A DNA stretch of 64,000 bases from Rhynchonema sp. JSB1_4 (Eukaryota > Nematoda > Chromadorea > Monhysterida > Xyalidae): assembly GCA_030248065.1 (NCBI GenBank), contig JASAMV010004175.1:1-64000 (forward strand), read 5' to 3'. Below the pieces are notes generated by a model. That model made no database searches, was not told the DNA's origin, and saw nothing but the letters and a program-made list of their open reading frames with translations. Both the position numbers and the translations under genes were made by a program. Shown one piece after another: positions 1 through 11,548 of this stretch (positions within the stretch are counted from its first letter, which is position 1; every line of letters starts with the position of its first letter).

Positions 1-900
1 TCGCGCACTGAAACTTTCGATGTTGGAAGGTGCACTGTGCGAAAACATCTGTGACGTTGAATGAGTACATTTTGAAGTAGTCGGTGTGAGGGACCTCAAC
101 TTTGGTCGCAAGACTGGACGCCAGACGAAATTTACTCTGCCCTTTCGAACGGAAACTGTCGTATTTATCGAGCTAAAAGCAAAAGCGGTTTCTTTCTTAG
201 CTTTTAGAGAATTCTACGGTCAAACCACGCGTCAAACCACCTCAGCGCCTAACCGAGTCAAAAATGCTTGACGTCGCTCCATTCTTTCGTATGATCTTGA
301 AATACTGTTGACCGTATTCCAAGAGTTTCTGTCGCTTTTCTGGTGGTTCCCTCTTCAATTTTTTTATATCGAGGCAGCTTTGTGGGCAAACGTAGACGTC
401 GGGAAATTGCATCGACTGAAATTTCTTGAACGTTCCTGTGATATAAAGTGACCAAGTGAGAACTCTGCTTAGGGCCCATCTGGTGCATTCCCACTGACGA
501 TGACCTGGTGCACCGCCCATCAGTGAAAACAAGACAAAATGGGAAAACTCACTGCTGCTACATACATCGTTGATAATTTTTCGGTACAATGTGCTATCTT
601 TTTTTATCACAACTCACCTGTAAACGAGCAAGTCATACCTGTCCGCTCTTGAGCGCCACCGAAGTGAGAATCGGGCTTTGGTAGAACTCGCGACCACTTT
701 GGTACACTCCGACGACGGCCGCAACTGCTGCCACGCACACCAGGGAAATCCAGAAGCATCGTAGAGCCCAGGAGGATGCTGGAGAGCGGCCAAATTTAGT
801 CACCTTTGTGTTGTACATGAACATCTTCGTCAATTTTGACCAGAGTAAAAAATGCTTCTCAACAGAGATCAGTGCATCATCAAAGAAATAGAGTTTGGAC
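1..900 (-). CDS. DEG/ENaC-type sodium channel subunit, 5' part only
   Basis: The N-terminal part of a degenerin/epithelial sodium channel subunit, a plasma-membrane cation channel; the rest lies beyond the left edge. Exons read on the minus strand: one ending at 639, then 415-254, then 172-1. The first holds a basic segment (NTKVTKFGRSP), a hydrophobic TM1 (WALRCFWISLVCVAAVAAVV) and the post-TM1 stretch YQSPILTSV. The second opens with SMQFPDVYVCP, the family's conserved FP.V.IC-like start of the extracellular domain. The third ends with DVFAQCTFQHRKFQC, matching the C-F-x-C pattern of the first extracellular loop. The two junctions at 639/415 and 254/172 keep phase 0. The start codon is unresolved; the in-frame reading continues to about 900. 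The family's conserved HG before TM1 appears as FG here. TM2 is not in the window. The family call is inference from pattern; the exon joins are visible. Confidence 0.72.
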
Positions 901-1893
901 AAAAATTAGTGTCATCGGTCCCGTTGCAGAATCGACAGGACTTTGCTGCACTAAAATAAATCGGAAGCCCAAATGCTACCCCCAACCATGACAAGCATCT
1001 GGCAATCCATGCAGATTCACGCGAGAAAAATGGTCGTTTAGCTGATGTTTTACGGCGACGGGCCCCGCTTCCGATGTTGGATCTGGTGTGTGACGGTTCC
1101 CTGCCGAAACCAGCCACGTTTTAGCGAAATACAAAACACTGTTTTTTCTCATAAAATCATCTGACACGAAAGCTGAATTTGTTTAGTTCGATTTGACGTG
1201 CAAGTTGTTGCGATCATAAACGCGTTAAGATCACTTTGTAATACAGGTAAGGCACCCGTACCTCTCGCTTTTTCCACCCGCCCTTCCTCTCTGACCGCCG
1301 CATTTTGTTCACGGCTCTGATCTTCCTGGCCACCTGATTGTGAATCTCCATGTTGCGCAGACGATATGTAGAAACTCAGGCATGTAGGTTTTCAGATTCG
1401 CAAGTCTCTGTGACATGCGAGCATGATACTATTCACGAAAAGGAAACAGAAAATGTAAGCAACATACACAGTTTTACTGCCAGCTTAATGTGCGTGTAGG
1501 CTGCAATCGCACAAGGCAGGCCATGACATATAAAATTGCGCGGTTTGCGAGGGGATTTTGGTTTTCAATTTTGTTTTCTTATTCTATGAATGTACTATGC
1601 AATATGACCATGTTTGTTGTTCTCCTACCCTGTTTTCCTCATTCATGTCAGTTTAGACTGACATTAGGTTCACAGCTGACTTTCATCCGGTCTGAGAACC
1701 ACCATGCCATTTTATGCTCAAACGTCGAGCAAAAAAACGTGTAATTTGATTCAAAATCGTTCGAAAGATTGAAAGGTACCGCGGTTGCCAGCCACTTTGT
1801 AAAATTAAGAATGCGGCTGGAAGCGAACCGACATTTTCGACTCCTAAGCTTTTCTTGAAACAAAAACAGTAGAATTGTTTGTTGTTCGTGAGC

Positions 1894-2978
1894 ATGGGTA
1901 ATTCACAGGATTGGTTTGTGGGCCCCGACGTTTCGGATGCGACAAGTGATGAAGAAAGCGAAAACCTGCTCAATCGGGTGAATTTTCCCAAGTTTGTTCC
2001 ATTATTCACTTATTCCGTTGAAGACACATTTCCAGTTTACGGCTCGACCCGAGGAAGTGAAACAACGAGAGGTCAACTTGAACAAACGCCGGAAGCAGAA
2101 AGCCAAAAAGAAAGAGGAAAGCAGCAGTGGGAAGAAACGGAAACGATCTCGAGCGCGATCCAGGGAAACTAAAAAATCGGATCGGTCACAAATGGTACAG
2201 CAATTGACGCTACACTTCTTGATAAACAGGATCAAGTTACTCCAATATTTTTAGTCGGAGTCGCAGAACGAGGATAGTATTCCTGAAGTGGTTATCGTAG
2301 ACCTTGAGACCGAGAGCATATCCGATTTCGAACAGGAGATTGGGCGCCTTCCCAACGTTCAGTTTCTCGTCGATAACGTGAGTTGCTGCCTCACGTCACC
2401 TTGATCGATACAACTGCTGCGTGTCCACACAGAAATCGTTCATGCACACAAAAGATTGCTTTGTCCTTCGATTGGTATCTTTTTTACTCGTTTACGCTGG
2501 GCAGTGCATATACAGTACATTGTAACCTGGTGATCGTCAGTGTCACAGTGTGAATTGTACAGAGTGTTTTAGTTGCCCGTTTCCAAGTGTTTTCTTTGAA
2601 ACGGGCAAAACGGTGCAACAGGTTACTGTCAGTGCTCAAAAACACACAGAATTTTCCGGCCGCCTTGCAAATCACCCGGTTTTGCAGTTGCCCAAACAAC
2701 CATTGCACAGCGAAATCATTCGAGCGCAGTTGAAAGATGGTATCAAACATTCATCAGCTAATGTCTCGACGGTGAAAGGAGCGCTCCAGCCACCAGCCCG
2801 ATTGATATCAAATGGAATCAGGGTGCGCTGTAAATATTTAAATCATTTTGTAATAAAGGCCAACCGGGTGATTTTTCAGTTCGAAAAACAAGGCCATAAT
2901 TCGGATTTTGTGCAATGGGTTACCAATGGCAGGCTTGACGACCTGTCCCTGTGCAAACAAATATTATTTGGCAGTTGA
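1894..2978 (+). CDS. Lys/Arg-rich protein of unknown function, five exons
   Basis: I do not recognise the family. Exons 1894-1977, 2036-2194, 2255-2377, 2622-2822 and 2880-2978 join at GT-AG sites, every intron in phase 0, giving about 221 residues and a TGA at 2976. The N terminus is acidic (DATSDEESE). Residues about 40-80 form a strongly basic block (NKRRKQKAKKKEESSSGKKRKRSR in pieces), resembling nuclear localisation signals. A second acidic patch (ETESISDFEQEIG) follows, then a neutral C-terminal half containing LQLPKQPLHSEIIRAQLKDG. There is no signal peptide or membrane segment. A nuclear role is inference from charge only. It converges on the minus-strand gene ending at 3281, with about 300 bases between them. 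The consistent phase is the main argument that it is a real gene. Confidence 0.62.
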
Positions 2979-3280
2979 TAATGAATGATTAAGCAATTTC
3001 TTCAATTTCACGAGGCACTTTAATTTTATTGGGCACCGAATCAAGAAATTTACATTCTGTTTTACGACCTAATTCTACGGCCAAAATTATATCACTTTTG
3101 CTCCACAATTTTACTCATGTTATAACCTACCATAATTCTTACATACCTTGTTCATACTTTCAATTTTCTTTTCACACTATGTTTACCTAACATTTTATGT
3201 TTTGATTTTTTACATTTGACCAAAAGTTTGCAGATTCTGATATCATTGGTTTTTGTCTGGTTTATGTTCTTTCTTGGTCT

Positions 3281-5504
3281 TTAGTTGGTACGACACAATA
3301 TCATGTATTTCTGCACTTTCGGGCCAACGATAATGATCTCTTTGCCTGAAATTAGAGTGAATAAACCAATAAATAAATTGATGTCAAGAAATTTAAAAAT
3401 AATGCACATACCACCATCCGGATAGCTGGCCTTTTCCTCACTGATCAGACATCGACCCAGATGCTCCTGTCCCTTGTCGTCCGTGATCACACACGGAGCG
3501 CAGTCGGCCACCTTGCACGGACGCCACGCTGGAAATCAAAAATAATATTTTCAAACAAACAAGAAAAAATTGCTTCACTGAATTTCTTGTGCACCAACGT
3601 CCGTCTCTGCAGTTCTTGTAGGTCTTCCAGGACAGTTGAAAGCTCTGCTTGTCCTGGTTGAACGTCAAGATTTGGCAGCTGCCGATCTGGAACAGAAAAT
3701 CGACCGGTCCAATAAATGTGGAATGAAATTACAAGCCAAACAGCCGAACCTTGTCGCGATAGTCGTTACCGCGCGCACCGAACGCCGCTCGAATCTTGCC
3801 GCCTTCATTCCACGCTGCGCCGAAGATCGGATTGCCGTCGCAGTACCACAACGCGATGTGCGGATTCGGGATCGGGCCTGTGATCGATTGACTGGTTGAT
3901 AAATTGATAAGTTTTACAGCCATGTTGTATGTACCTTTCAGTTTTCGACCCATCGCCATGATCGAGTCACCGACACGCGACCAATCGTCACCCTCCTTCA
4001 CATCGTTCCACAGGTCGTCTTTGGTCTTCGGAACTGCAAACGATAAAATTATTGAGGACTGGAATTTCAAAAATATACAGTCGGTAAGAAAAACGTATGT
4101 TCGGGTGTGCTCTGAGGGAACCGTGCAGTGCATACTGTATAACGCGTAGTGGCGTTTGAGGTTTTGACCCGAAGTCTAAGACCGCGGGTGCCTGGGTCTC
4201 ATCAGTTAAATGGACAGCCACAGGGACTAGCCGAAAAATCTGATGGTACAATGTTCACATTCGTGAGCTTTCACCTAAACTATTTAGTTTGGCTCTGAAA
4301 CTGTACCATCTGGCACCTATACTAGTCCGTCCCTGTTGCCTATCTAACTGATAAGACACGGGCAGCAGCGGTCCTAGGCTTCGGGTCGAAATCGCTAATC
4401 CCACCGCTCGTCAGATGCGCTGCACGTGCCCTCAAAGGACACCTCACGTTCACCGCCTATGCCATGTACACGGCAGCCCTCAAGGCGCAAGTCCAGGCAA
4501 GAAACACAATTACAAGTGAAACATCAGGCGTACCGACGGGCGGCGCAGTGAACACACGAATGATGGTCAGCCAATCACCGAGATTGGTGTTTCTCGACTC
4601 GCACTTGCCATTCTTGCCCCAGGTCACCGTTTCGGTCGTGATGTCGCAGTTGGCGCAGTACGTGCCGCCGTCAGCACCCTGAATCAGAAAGGTGGCCCAG
4701 ATAAAAACCAGTCTTAATATTCTGACAAGATCAACCTGCCATTGAACTAACAATTGCGAGTATCGGCGCCACGTCACCGCAACGCACCAAGGCCGACTCC
4801 GGTCGCATGCGGCGCTCTTTCCACGGCACCCAGTCGTACCTTCGATGATGTTTCATATAAATTTGGATCGCACTTGGGCTCAATGGCAGTCAGTATCCAA
4901 CAGGACCAGGACCGCATATGAAGACCCCAGGATTCCTTTCTGACGGTACTGTATCCAGCACCGGTTCTGACGGAAACAAGTGCACCGACCAGTAGCCGCA
5001 TCGCTGCCACGCGTCCGTATTCTCTCGCCAGCTGTCGTAGGTGAGAATTTGGATCTTGCCGCCCAGATCTTTTTTGCCCGTCAATTCGTAATTGGTGTGA
5101 CCAAACGAACATTCGACCACACCTGTGAAACATGAAATCTACCTGAATCAAGTAAATATTTCCAAAGCGTGAAAGCCCCAACCGTTGTTGTTCCAGGCGC
5201 GACCGAGAATCGGTTTGCCGTGTTTGTACCACAAAGCAACGTACTGGTTCTGAAGCATCGTCATTGGGTTACGGTAGGTTGCATAGGTCACTAAGAGGTA
5301 GACTGTAAATTTCTTCAGCCGCACCTGTTGTCCTTTGACACGCATCGGTCCGTCGGGAAACGGCTCGCCGATCTCGACCCAAGCCCATTGATCTTCATCC
5401 TAAAAAATTTTAGATCACAAAGCGCAATTTACTTCATGGCGAATTTTTTGCTATACGGTAGAGAATCACCAGCAACCAACCGGTGGTGTTTTAGCTTTAG
5501 CCAT
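3281..5504 (-). CDS. Two-domain ALWY-repeat protein, ten exons
   Basis: Exons (minus): 5504-5481, 5399-5325, 5249-5183, 5122-4962, 4678-4534, 4033-3935, 3877-3750, 3686-3599, 3528-3412, 3345-3281. They join without a phase break into about 322 residues ending in TAA at 3283. The protein is a tandem repeat of one domain. Each copy starts with W(A/N)..V..G(E/D).., continues to [20 protein letters not shown] in copy 1 and [20 protein letters not shown] in copy 2, then a GGKIQILTY / IGSCQILTF strand, and ends in a Cys-rich segment ([17 protein letters not shown]). I recall a similar [15 protein letters not shown] domain in nematode proteins but cannot name it, and assign no function. No signal peptide is seen, so the Cys residues need not be disulphides. 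Splice sites for the first and eighth exons were chosen partly to hold phase. A foldback repeat sits in the 4034-4533 intron. Confidence 0.72.
4152..4401. repeat. Foldback repeat in an intron
   Basis: The segment is an imperfect inverted repeat. GTTTGAGGTTTTGACCCGAAG on the left pairs with CTTCGGGTCGAAATCGC on the right, and the inner stems include ATCTGATGGTAC / GTACCATCTGG. It lies wholly inside the 4034-4533 intron of the ALWY-domain gene. It has no coding capacity and is probably a short non-autonomous transposon. Confidence 0.6.
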
Positions 5505-6240
5505 GTTGGTAGTTCTCGATGATTAGAGTCGATTGATGAATTTCGCAAATTTGTTGATGATCGTTGATATTCGCGTCGACGTCAAATCGGTGCAATTATA
5601 GAGAAATGAAGTTGAGAAACCGACCCGATCAGCTATACAATAGCGTTGTGCCCCAATCGCGATGACGTGTACTCTTGATTGATTACGGTTTTGGATCTGA
5701 TTTTTCGCATCTCGTTTATTTTCAGTTTTCAATGAACACACCTCACACAAAATTTTGAAATAATTTTTACCTTAGATTTCATCAAGGGCGATCAGACAAC
5801 TTATAAATAATATGCAACAACAAGTCAGAATCACAACACAAACATTAGCGCAACCAATTAGGCAATTTTTGATCTTTCTTCCCTATCTCGTTAAACAGTT
5901 GCACACTTTTTCGGCCGTACAACGACAGATAGACGGCCGAAATCGATGTCTTGCCCTGTGACCTTGTCAAATACGTCGATATCGATTGGAGCATGGCTTC
6001 AATTGACTTCTTTTTTCCATATCCGGCGCTGAAACGATGTTTCCAAAAAACGCTGTAGTATGACCTGTATGTACATCTAGATCATCAGCAGACCCCGAAA
6101 ATCTGTTCTCGGATTCTTTTGGAGCAAGTGGATGCGCTGTGCATGAGCCGAATCAGCATGTCAATGTTGAAAGGAACGACTTGGCTCAGGTATGATCGCA
6201 CTGTTAAAAGCAGCAATTAGCTAAAATGGTCCGGTACCGA
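5505..6240. other. Gene-free 5' flank of the ALWY-domain gene
   Basis: No supported gene or repeat seen. It is AT-rich intergenic sequence between the start of the minus-strand gene at 5504 and the inverted-repeat element beginning near 6242; it should hold that gene's promoter, but no motif is recognisable. Confidence 0.4.
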
Positions 6241-6241
6241 G

Positions 6242-7000
6242 ATGGGCGGGGCCAAGATGGGTAGGTACTCCCCAGGCTCGCGCCGAGCGCGCAATGTTTT
6301 TTGTTCACATTTTTGTCGCACGTTTGACCATGCACTACAGATGTCCCTGAGTACATTTCGCACTCAAGTGGGTACTACAGCAGTTCGGGACCAAGTGCAA
6401 GACACACGCAGTCCCTATGATTGACGTTGCGCATGCATTGCATAGGCATAACCGTGCACTACACAGCAGAGGAGCCTTGGACGTGCGCCAGCTCTCAGCA
6501 GGTAATAATAAGCAGGCCCCTTTCCTCAGCAGGTATTGCTTGCTTGCTAGTCAACCGCTGCTTATTGCTCAAGTCATCGCTGCTCAACAACAGCCACTTA
6601 TGTTGAACAACGACCGACAACATGAAACGGTACCTGGCCGAAGAGTGGTGGCGACCAACAGCGATGATCGCACCAGCCAAGCGCAGCAAACAGATTTGAG
6701 GTGCTCCTCGCAACTGCGGTTGCCAATCACTGGGCAGTCCATTGGACTTCGGTCCCCTTGCGCTAACCCAACGGCTCTTTTCAGGGTCATTCCAGATTAC
6801 CAAGCTTGAGCTTGGTGGTAATTGGTCACGAACTAGTATAGTACCCACTTGAGTGCAAAATGTGCTCAGGGACATCCTTTGCGTTGCGTATGGTTGAACG
6901 TGCAAAAATGCGAACACAAAAAACATTGATTTCAGCCATTTTCGGGCGCCCGGCGCGAGCCTCGGTAGTACCCCGAGGTAAACCGGGACCGAGACGGCAG
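6242..7000. mobile_element. Non-autonomous DNA transposon with ~140-bp inverted repeats
   Basis: Sequence from about 6262 to 6395 (AGGCTCGCGCCG ... GATGTCCCTGAG ... GCACTCAAGTGGGTACTA) recurs in inverse orientation at about 6835-6985. The interior of about 430 bases has no coding sequence I trust. The exact ends and target duplication are unresolved. It abuts the 3' end of the macro-domain-like gene and may have cut that gene short. Confidence 0.65.
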
Positions 7001-7020
7001 TGCCGAGCTGACTGGTAGCA

Positions 7021-8588
7021 TTAGTTGGCTTTGCTGACACATGACGTAGTCCAAACATCGTATCTGTAGTTGCCTTCAAAGATGATATGACCTACGTGTA
7101 CTGGTACCAACCTGCCACTTGCAAGCACCGGGAAGCAAATCGATCGCAGTTGATTCTGCTGGGCACAGACGAAACAGTGCATGACCGTTTGGTGGATGGC
7201 AGTTTGAAACGCGTCCGTGTCACCGTCGTCGAAATTGCACTCTTCCAGATACAGTCTGCTGCAGCAGAACATCACATATTGTGGCGGCATGTTGGCGGTC
7301 TCGAGCAACGTTGCTGCAAGTTCGTGATCGTGTACACATTTGGTGCACAGTGTTCCAGACACTGTCATCGACATCGAAGACGATGGCAAGCAAACCGAAA
7401 TATACAATCCATTTTCTTTTCCCCGGATCCATTCCTACCGAACGGCCGTTTTTCTTGGCTGTCTGCTCGTGTCACCAACTGCTCGAGATTTTGCACAAAC
7501 TTGTCCCCACCGCGTTGGAACACACGCCATCCTGGGAATACAAAATGAATGTGTTTTCCGATAATTATCTCAGCAAAACAAACGATTTCAACAGACCACT
7601 TCGCCGACTGCCATATAATTGAATCCACACGGTACCACGATAGCGTCGACGTCTGCGTTCGTGATATCGCCTTCGATCACCAACAATTTTGGCCCGAACT
7701 GTTGCTCACAGACCAAGGACATCGCCTGGTGCGGTTTGTGGTTGGAAACCTCAAAACGTAACTGGGTGTTCAGTAAACTTCAGAAACTCACATTGTTCAA
7801 ACCTTTTGCGACACATTTGCAGCTGCCATTGAGTCACCATCTATCGAAGCGTACTCCTTCTCGCTGTCCGTGTCCTTGAGTTGCGGGAACACTTCTTCGA
7901 ACGTTCTCACCGTGACGAACCAACGTTTATCGTGCGGGTTTGAACCTGCAATATTTCACCGAAAGTAGGACACTGATGGAGCATTTATTTAGTTCACTTG
8001 CTCATTCTGATCCAAAACACATCTTGTATGAAGTCGTCATCAATCAATGACCATATTCGTTGCGCATCCGTTGCCATTATGTTGGCCTGCAAGAACGTCA
8101 ATACTCGGATGTCAGAAGAGACAGTGTAAAATTGTAAAGCATGGCATGAAGCAAAGGGGCATCGGACTGCATTGATCACTGTTCACTTACTGGCGTCCCA
8201 CTAATTTGCGGTGCGATCACAAAGAAAGTTACTCATTTTCAGTCAGGAACAACTTTTAGTATCATAATATCAATAGCATCGAAAATTTCAGCATATTCTG
8301 GCTGCACGGACCAAGGTATTGGTGGATTCGATTCGATCCCCAAGTTCGATATTTAATTGTGCAGCGACTAACTTGTCGCAACTGTCTGGCTGTCAATGTA
8401 TCTGTTCGTATCATTTCCTGAATGGTCGATGGCGCAACGCTGACTGTCGACAACACCGAGTCCGCTTGACAGGCCGGTGACAAAGCTGTCTTGCCCACTG
8501 TGTACCTGCCATCGTCACTTGCACCCGCTGATACTTCAGCCTTGCCGTATCCCAAATTGGAAGCACTGTTTGATGAAGTATCTGTCAT
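7021..8588 (-). CDS. Macro-domain-like protein, possibly a pseudogene
   Basis: Macro domains bind ADP-ribose and its derivatives. Recognisable exons (minus): 8588-8373 starting with ATG (Ser/Thr-rich leader MTDTSSNSASNLG), 8086 to about 8003, 7945-7803, 7749 to about 7630, 7445 onward, and about 7370-7110. The 7749 exon holds LLVIEGDITNADVDAIVVP, a close match to the macro signature (GDIT...VDAIVN). Later come VFQRGGDKFVQNLEQLV and MPPQYVM...RSICFPVLASG, resembling the central helix and the FP.IS.G loop. The usual N-A-A-N after DAIV reads VPCGF, so the ADP-ribose-contacting Asn is missing. Several junctions do not keep phase with obvious GT-AG sites, notably after 8003 and after the GDIT exon. 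Decay, or missed small exons, is therefore possible. A transposon abuts the 3' end. Domain call moderate, intactness doubtful. Confidence 0.5.
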
Positions 8589-9129
8589 TATTGCAAGGTA
8601 TAGTAGATTTTCAAATTCGCTGCCGCACAGTCAAATACGTCCCATAGTTAATGTCAAGTTATAAATCCGAACGCTAACCACGCGCGGTTCTGAAACATTG
8701 CGCGCAGCTGCCTGGCTGGCTGGCAAGCTGCGTGTGTGTCAGCTGTCTGAATGTTTCACAAGTAGATTTTCGGGTTTAGAACCTGACATTAACTATGGGG
8801 CGTACTTCACTGTGCGGCAGCGAATTTGGAAATTTACTATAGGAAGTGTGATGTCTGATCAGCACACCGTACCTTTTGACAAGACTGCAGACAAACTTTA
8901 TTATCAAAAAAGGGAACTTATCTATCAGACCATAAAACTTATTGATCGTTGTAAGGTGAGCGCGAAATAAACACACCGATGATAAAGCATTTATATAGCC
9001 TTTATTGGTAAAATACTGTATACTGCTCGTAACATCGTGCCAAATAAAAGTAAAATTGGTAAAACGGTTGAGGTTTGTTGCGCAGTTGCTTAGAATGGAA
9101 CCGGAACCAAAATGAACAAAAGAGAAAAT

Positions 9130-9205
9130 TCTGTGCTTCGGAAATCTAGAGGAGATAGAAATCTTTAAGAAAACATCGGTGCCTGATTCGCAAAGGAAAC
9201 AATTA
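9130..9205 (+). other. Uninterrupted paralogue of a transposon insertion site
   Basis: GGAGATAGAAATCT-TTAA-GAAAACATCGGTG at 9151-9181 matches, in inverse orientation, the two flanks of the 501-bp element at 18613-19113, where each side of the element carries TTAA. Here the two flanks are joined through a single TTAA, so this is the empty-site form of that insertion. Confidence 0.75.
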
Positions 9206-9299
9206 TCCGTGTCAATTTCAAACTTGCAATTATTTCTTTGGCGTTCTGGTTCATTATCAGTGTCTCTCTATCGGAATGTTGAAGGTATTGATGTGGGTT

Positions 9300-9440
9300 T
9301 GTTGAAAAAAGTGGCACCCCCACTTTTCGTACCAGACGGACACCAAAAAAACACCCCCAGCCGCCCAGCCCCACCTTGGCTTTGGCACCTACCCTAGAAA
9401 AACCAACCCCCCTCAAGTTGGCACCCCCCCGCCCCGTGCT
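9300..9440. repeat. C/A-rich low-complexity tract
   Basis: A stretch dominated by runs of C and A (for example ACACCCCCAGCCGCCCAGCCCC), unlike its neighbours. No gene. It may be a genuine low-complexity tract or degraded consensus sequence in the assembly. Confidence 0.5.
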
Positions 9441-9446
9441 AGTATC

Positions 9447-9607
9447 TAAAGGCAAACCAGCCGTGCGTTGCACTCTTAGACCATACCGTATCACCCTGAA
9501 TACTTACACACCTGTTACTGTAGCCACGTCTCGCGGCCCGTGATTTGCGTGTGAATCCGATAAAGAGTGAAGGGTGAAGAGTGCAAAGCACTGCTGGTTG
9601 CCTTTAC
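9447..9607. repeat. Short palindromic element
   Basis: TAAAGGCAAACCAGC near 9447 pairs with GCTGGTTGCCTTTA near 9606, and GTTGCACTCTTA pairs with AGAGTGCAAAGC further in. About 160 bases, no coding sequence; a small non-autonomous element is likely. Confidence 0.55.
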
Positions 9608-10051
9608 CCCTGCCCTAAACAGCAGCCGCAAGTTGGCATTTTCGCTTTTCTTTTGGTGCAGGGGTCGTGTTTCTTCATGTTTCGAAGTTTTTGCGCAATT
9701 TTTACGTTGAAAAGTGCTTTAGTCGCGCGCAGCGCACAATTTTTTCCAATTGTCAGCAGTGTTATAGTCTGTTGATTAAATATCGACATAGTGTTGTAAC
9801 CCCATGCAGGAAAATTTGGAGCGGGTTAGGTAAACACAAATGTTTCACCCTTGTCAACTCAGGCTGCTGGAGTTAAACATCAGTCGTTTTGGTTGGATGG
9901 CAGACCACGTGGTTTTATGTCATACAGAACCACCAGTGTTGAATGCCAGCAGCCTGTCACACTGTCGCCTGCCGGGTAGTAATTTTTGTACTGAATAATA
10001 GCTTGGCTGCGATTGGACCCTGTAAAGAACGGCCAAAAGATAGAGATGGAA

Positions 10052-10289
10052 AGGAAACAGAAAAAAAAAACCCCGAAAGGCGGAGAGGAAAACGGCGAAA
10101 AACACAAACGGGGAGGGGACGGCGAAAAGGCCCCCGCACAAAACCCCCCCCCCGCCCCGCCGCCCCAAAAGCACCAACACGAACACAAAAAAACAACAAC
10201 CCACACAACACAAAACAACACCCAAAAAAAAAAAAAAAAAAAAAAACACCAACACAAACAACAAAAACCACCCCCCCCCCCCCCCGATA
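10052..10289. repeat. T-free A/C/G homopolymer tract next to the LTR
   Basis: Almost no T occurs for over 200 bases on the plus strand. The tract contains A runs of about 20 and C runs of about 15 and ends directly at the left LTR. The long reading frames through it are composition artefacts. It may be an assembly error. Confidence 0.6.
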
Positions 10290-11548
10290 TGTCGCACCTC
10301 CAAAATGGAGCTTATTCGGTACTATTAATGGGGTTACTGAGGTCGGTCGGTGCGTGGATAGTTGGCAAATGACAGCTAAGGTAGACCCTATTGGTTCCTT
10401 TCAGTTTCTGGTTTTGCCCAGCTTACAAGTGGTAATTTGCACACGAGATCAAGTGAACGCCCGTGCTTCGGGATTTCTTTCCTGTTCTTCTTTTCTGTTC
10501 TTTCTTTTATTTTTGGTTTTTGAGTGGTGCGTCGTACACAGAAACTGTGTACGCCCGTAAAACGGGTGCTGACACGTAACAGTACAGATGAAAGAATTTT
10601 TGGGCCTTTGGCCCGGACCAAAGAGAACTGACAAAACTCTGGCCACCCGGCCGAACACACAGGGGACAAATGGAGCTAAGAGCCCCTGTTAGTAGGAGAG
10701 TTAGTTTTGGATCCTGGCTACGGATCCAGAGAAAACAGTGCCACGGTAAACTTACCGATTCAAAATTGAACTGCAGCGAAAAGACTATGTAAGCTCAACC
10801 GGGAGCAGGCCCAATATTAGCACAAACAAATTCAAAGAAAAGAGCTCCAAATCCCAATTCCACGGGAGAGCAGGGCCTTTGTCTATTTCTAACGCGCGGA
10901 CTATATGTGATTCAAATTTCGGCCGGCCTTACAATTTAAATGCGCTCAGAAAAAGTAAGACGCTCTGTCAAAAATTAGAGCGAATGGAACCCCGATCATT
11001 CCAAGTCAGTCAGTTTTATAGTCAGACAGTGCCGACTCATCTGTCTGCCCTCCGTCTGACCTTGTTTGGGTTATAGGAGCCGTTCTATGTTTTTGTTATA
11101 AAGCTGAATTTAATAATTGAAAGTTCAGGGTTCAATTCGTTGAGTACAACCGGTGTAATGCTTGCATACTTCCCACTGCTTATCTTTTTTTCACACCCAT
11201 TCTTGTACTTTGGATGTCATAGGTCAAAGTGCTCGTTCAAACATTCCAACCCTCACGTGAATTATCCCATGTTCTATGTTGTGTCTCGTTCCACTTTCAA
11301 ACAGGGTGCCGATGCTTAAAATTTGCTATCTAACATTCCAATTCTGTGGTTACTGAGTGACCGCACGTGTGGTTTATTCGTATCTTCAGACAAAATATAC
11401 TCAACCACCATTTGTATATTGGTGCGCGGCTCCCCAATCACCACACACATTGTTCATTCAGGTTATGGTCATTTAGTACATATTATAACACAGCTGTGGT
11501 GTAGGGTCAGAGATTAGTAAGTTTTTTTAAAATAATTATTATGTGACA
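10290..11548 (-). repeat. 3' LTR (minus orientation)
   Basis: About 1259 bases, bounded by TGTCGCAC at the left and GTGACA at the right on the plus strand. It differs from the other LTR mostly in its first 280 bases (substitutions and a roughly 10-base length difference near 10,490). From 10561 on it is nearly identical at a constant 6000-base offset. This indicates a recent insertion or gene conversion between the LTRs. Confidence 0.88.

Noticed and set aside
9943..10372. Several overlapping open frames of 100-200 codons on both strands
   Set aside because: They cross the T-free A/C tract, where stop codons cannot occur on one strand, and have homopolymer protein composition.
10879..11517. 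Identical 65- and 64-residue frames at 10879/16879 and 11323/17323
   Set aside because: They are duplicated only because they lie in the two LTRs, on the strand opposite gag, with no domain.
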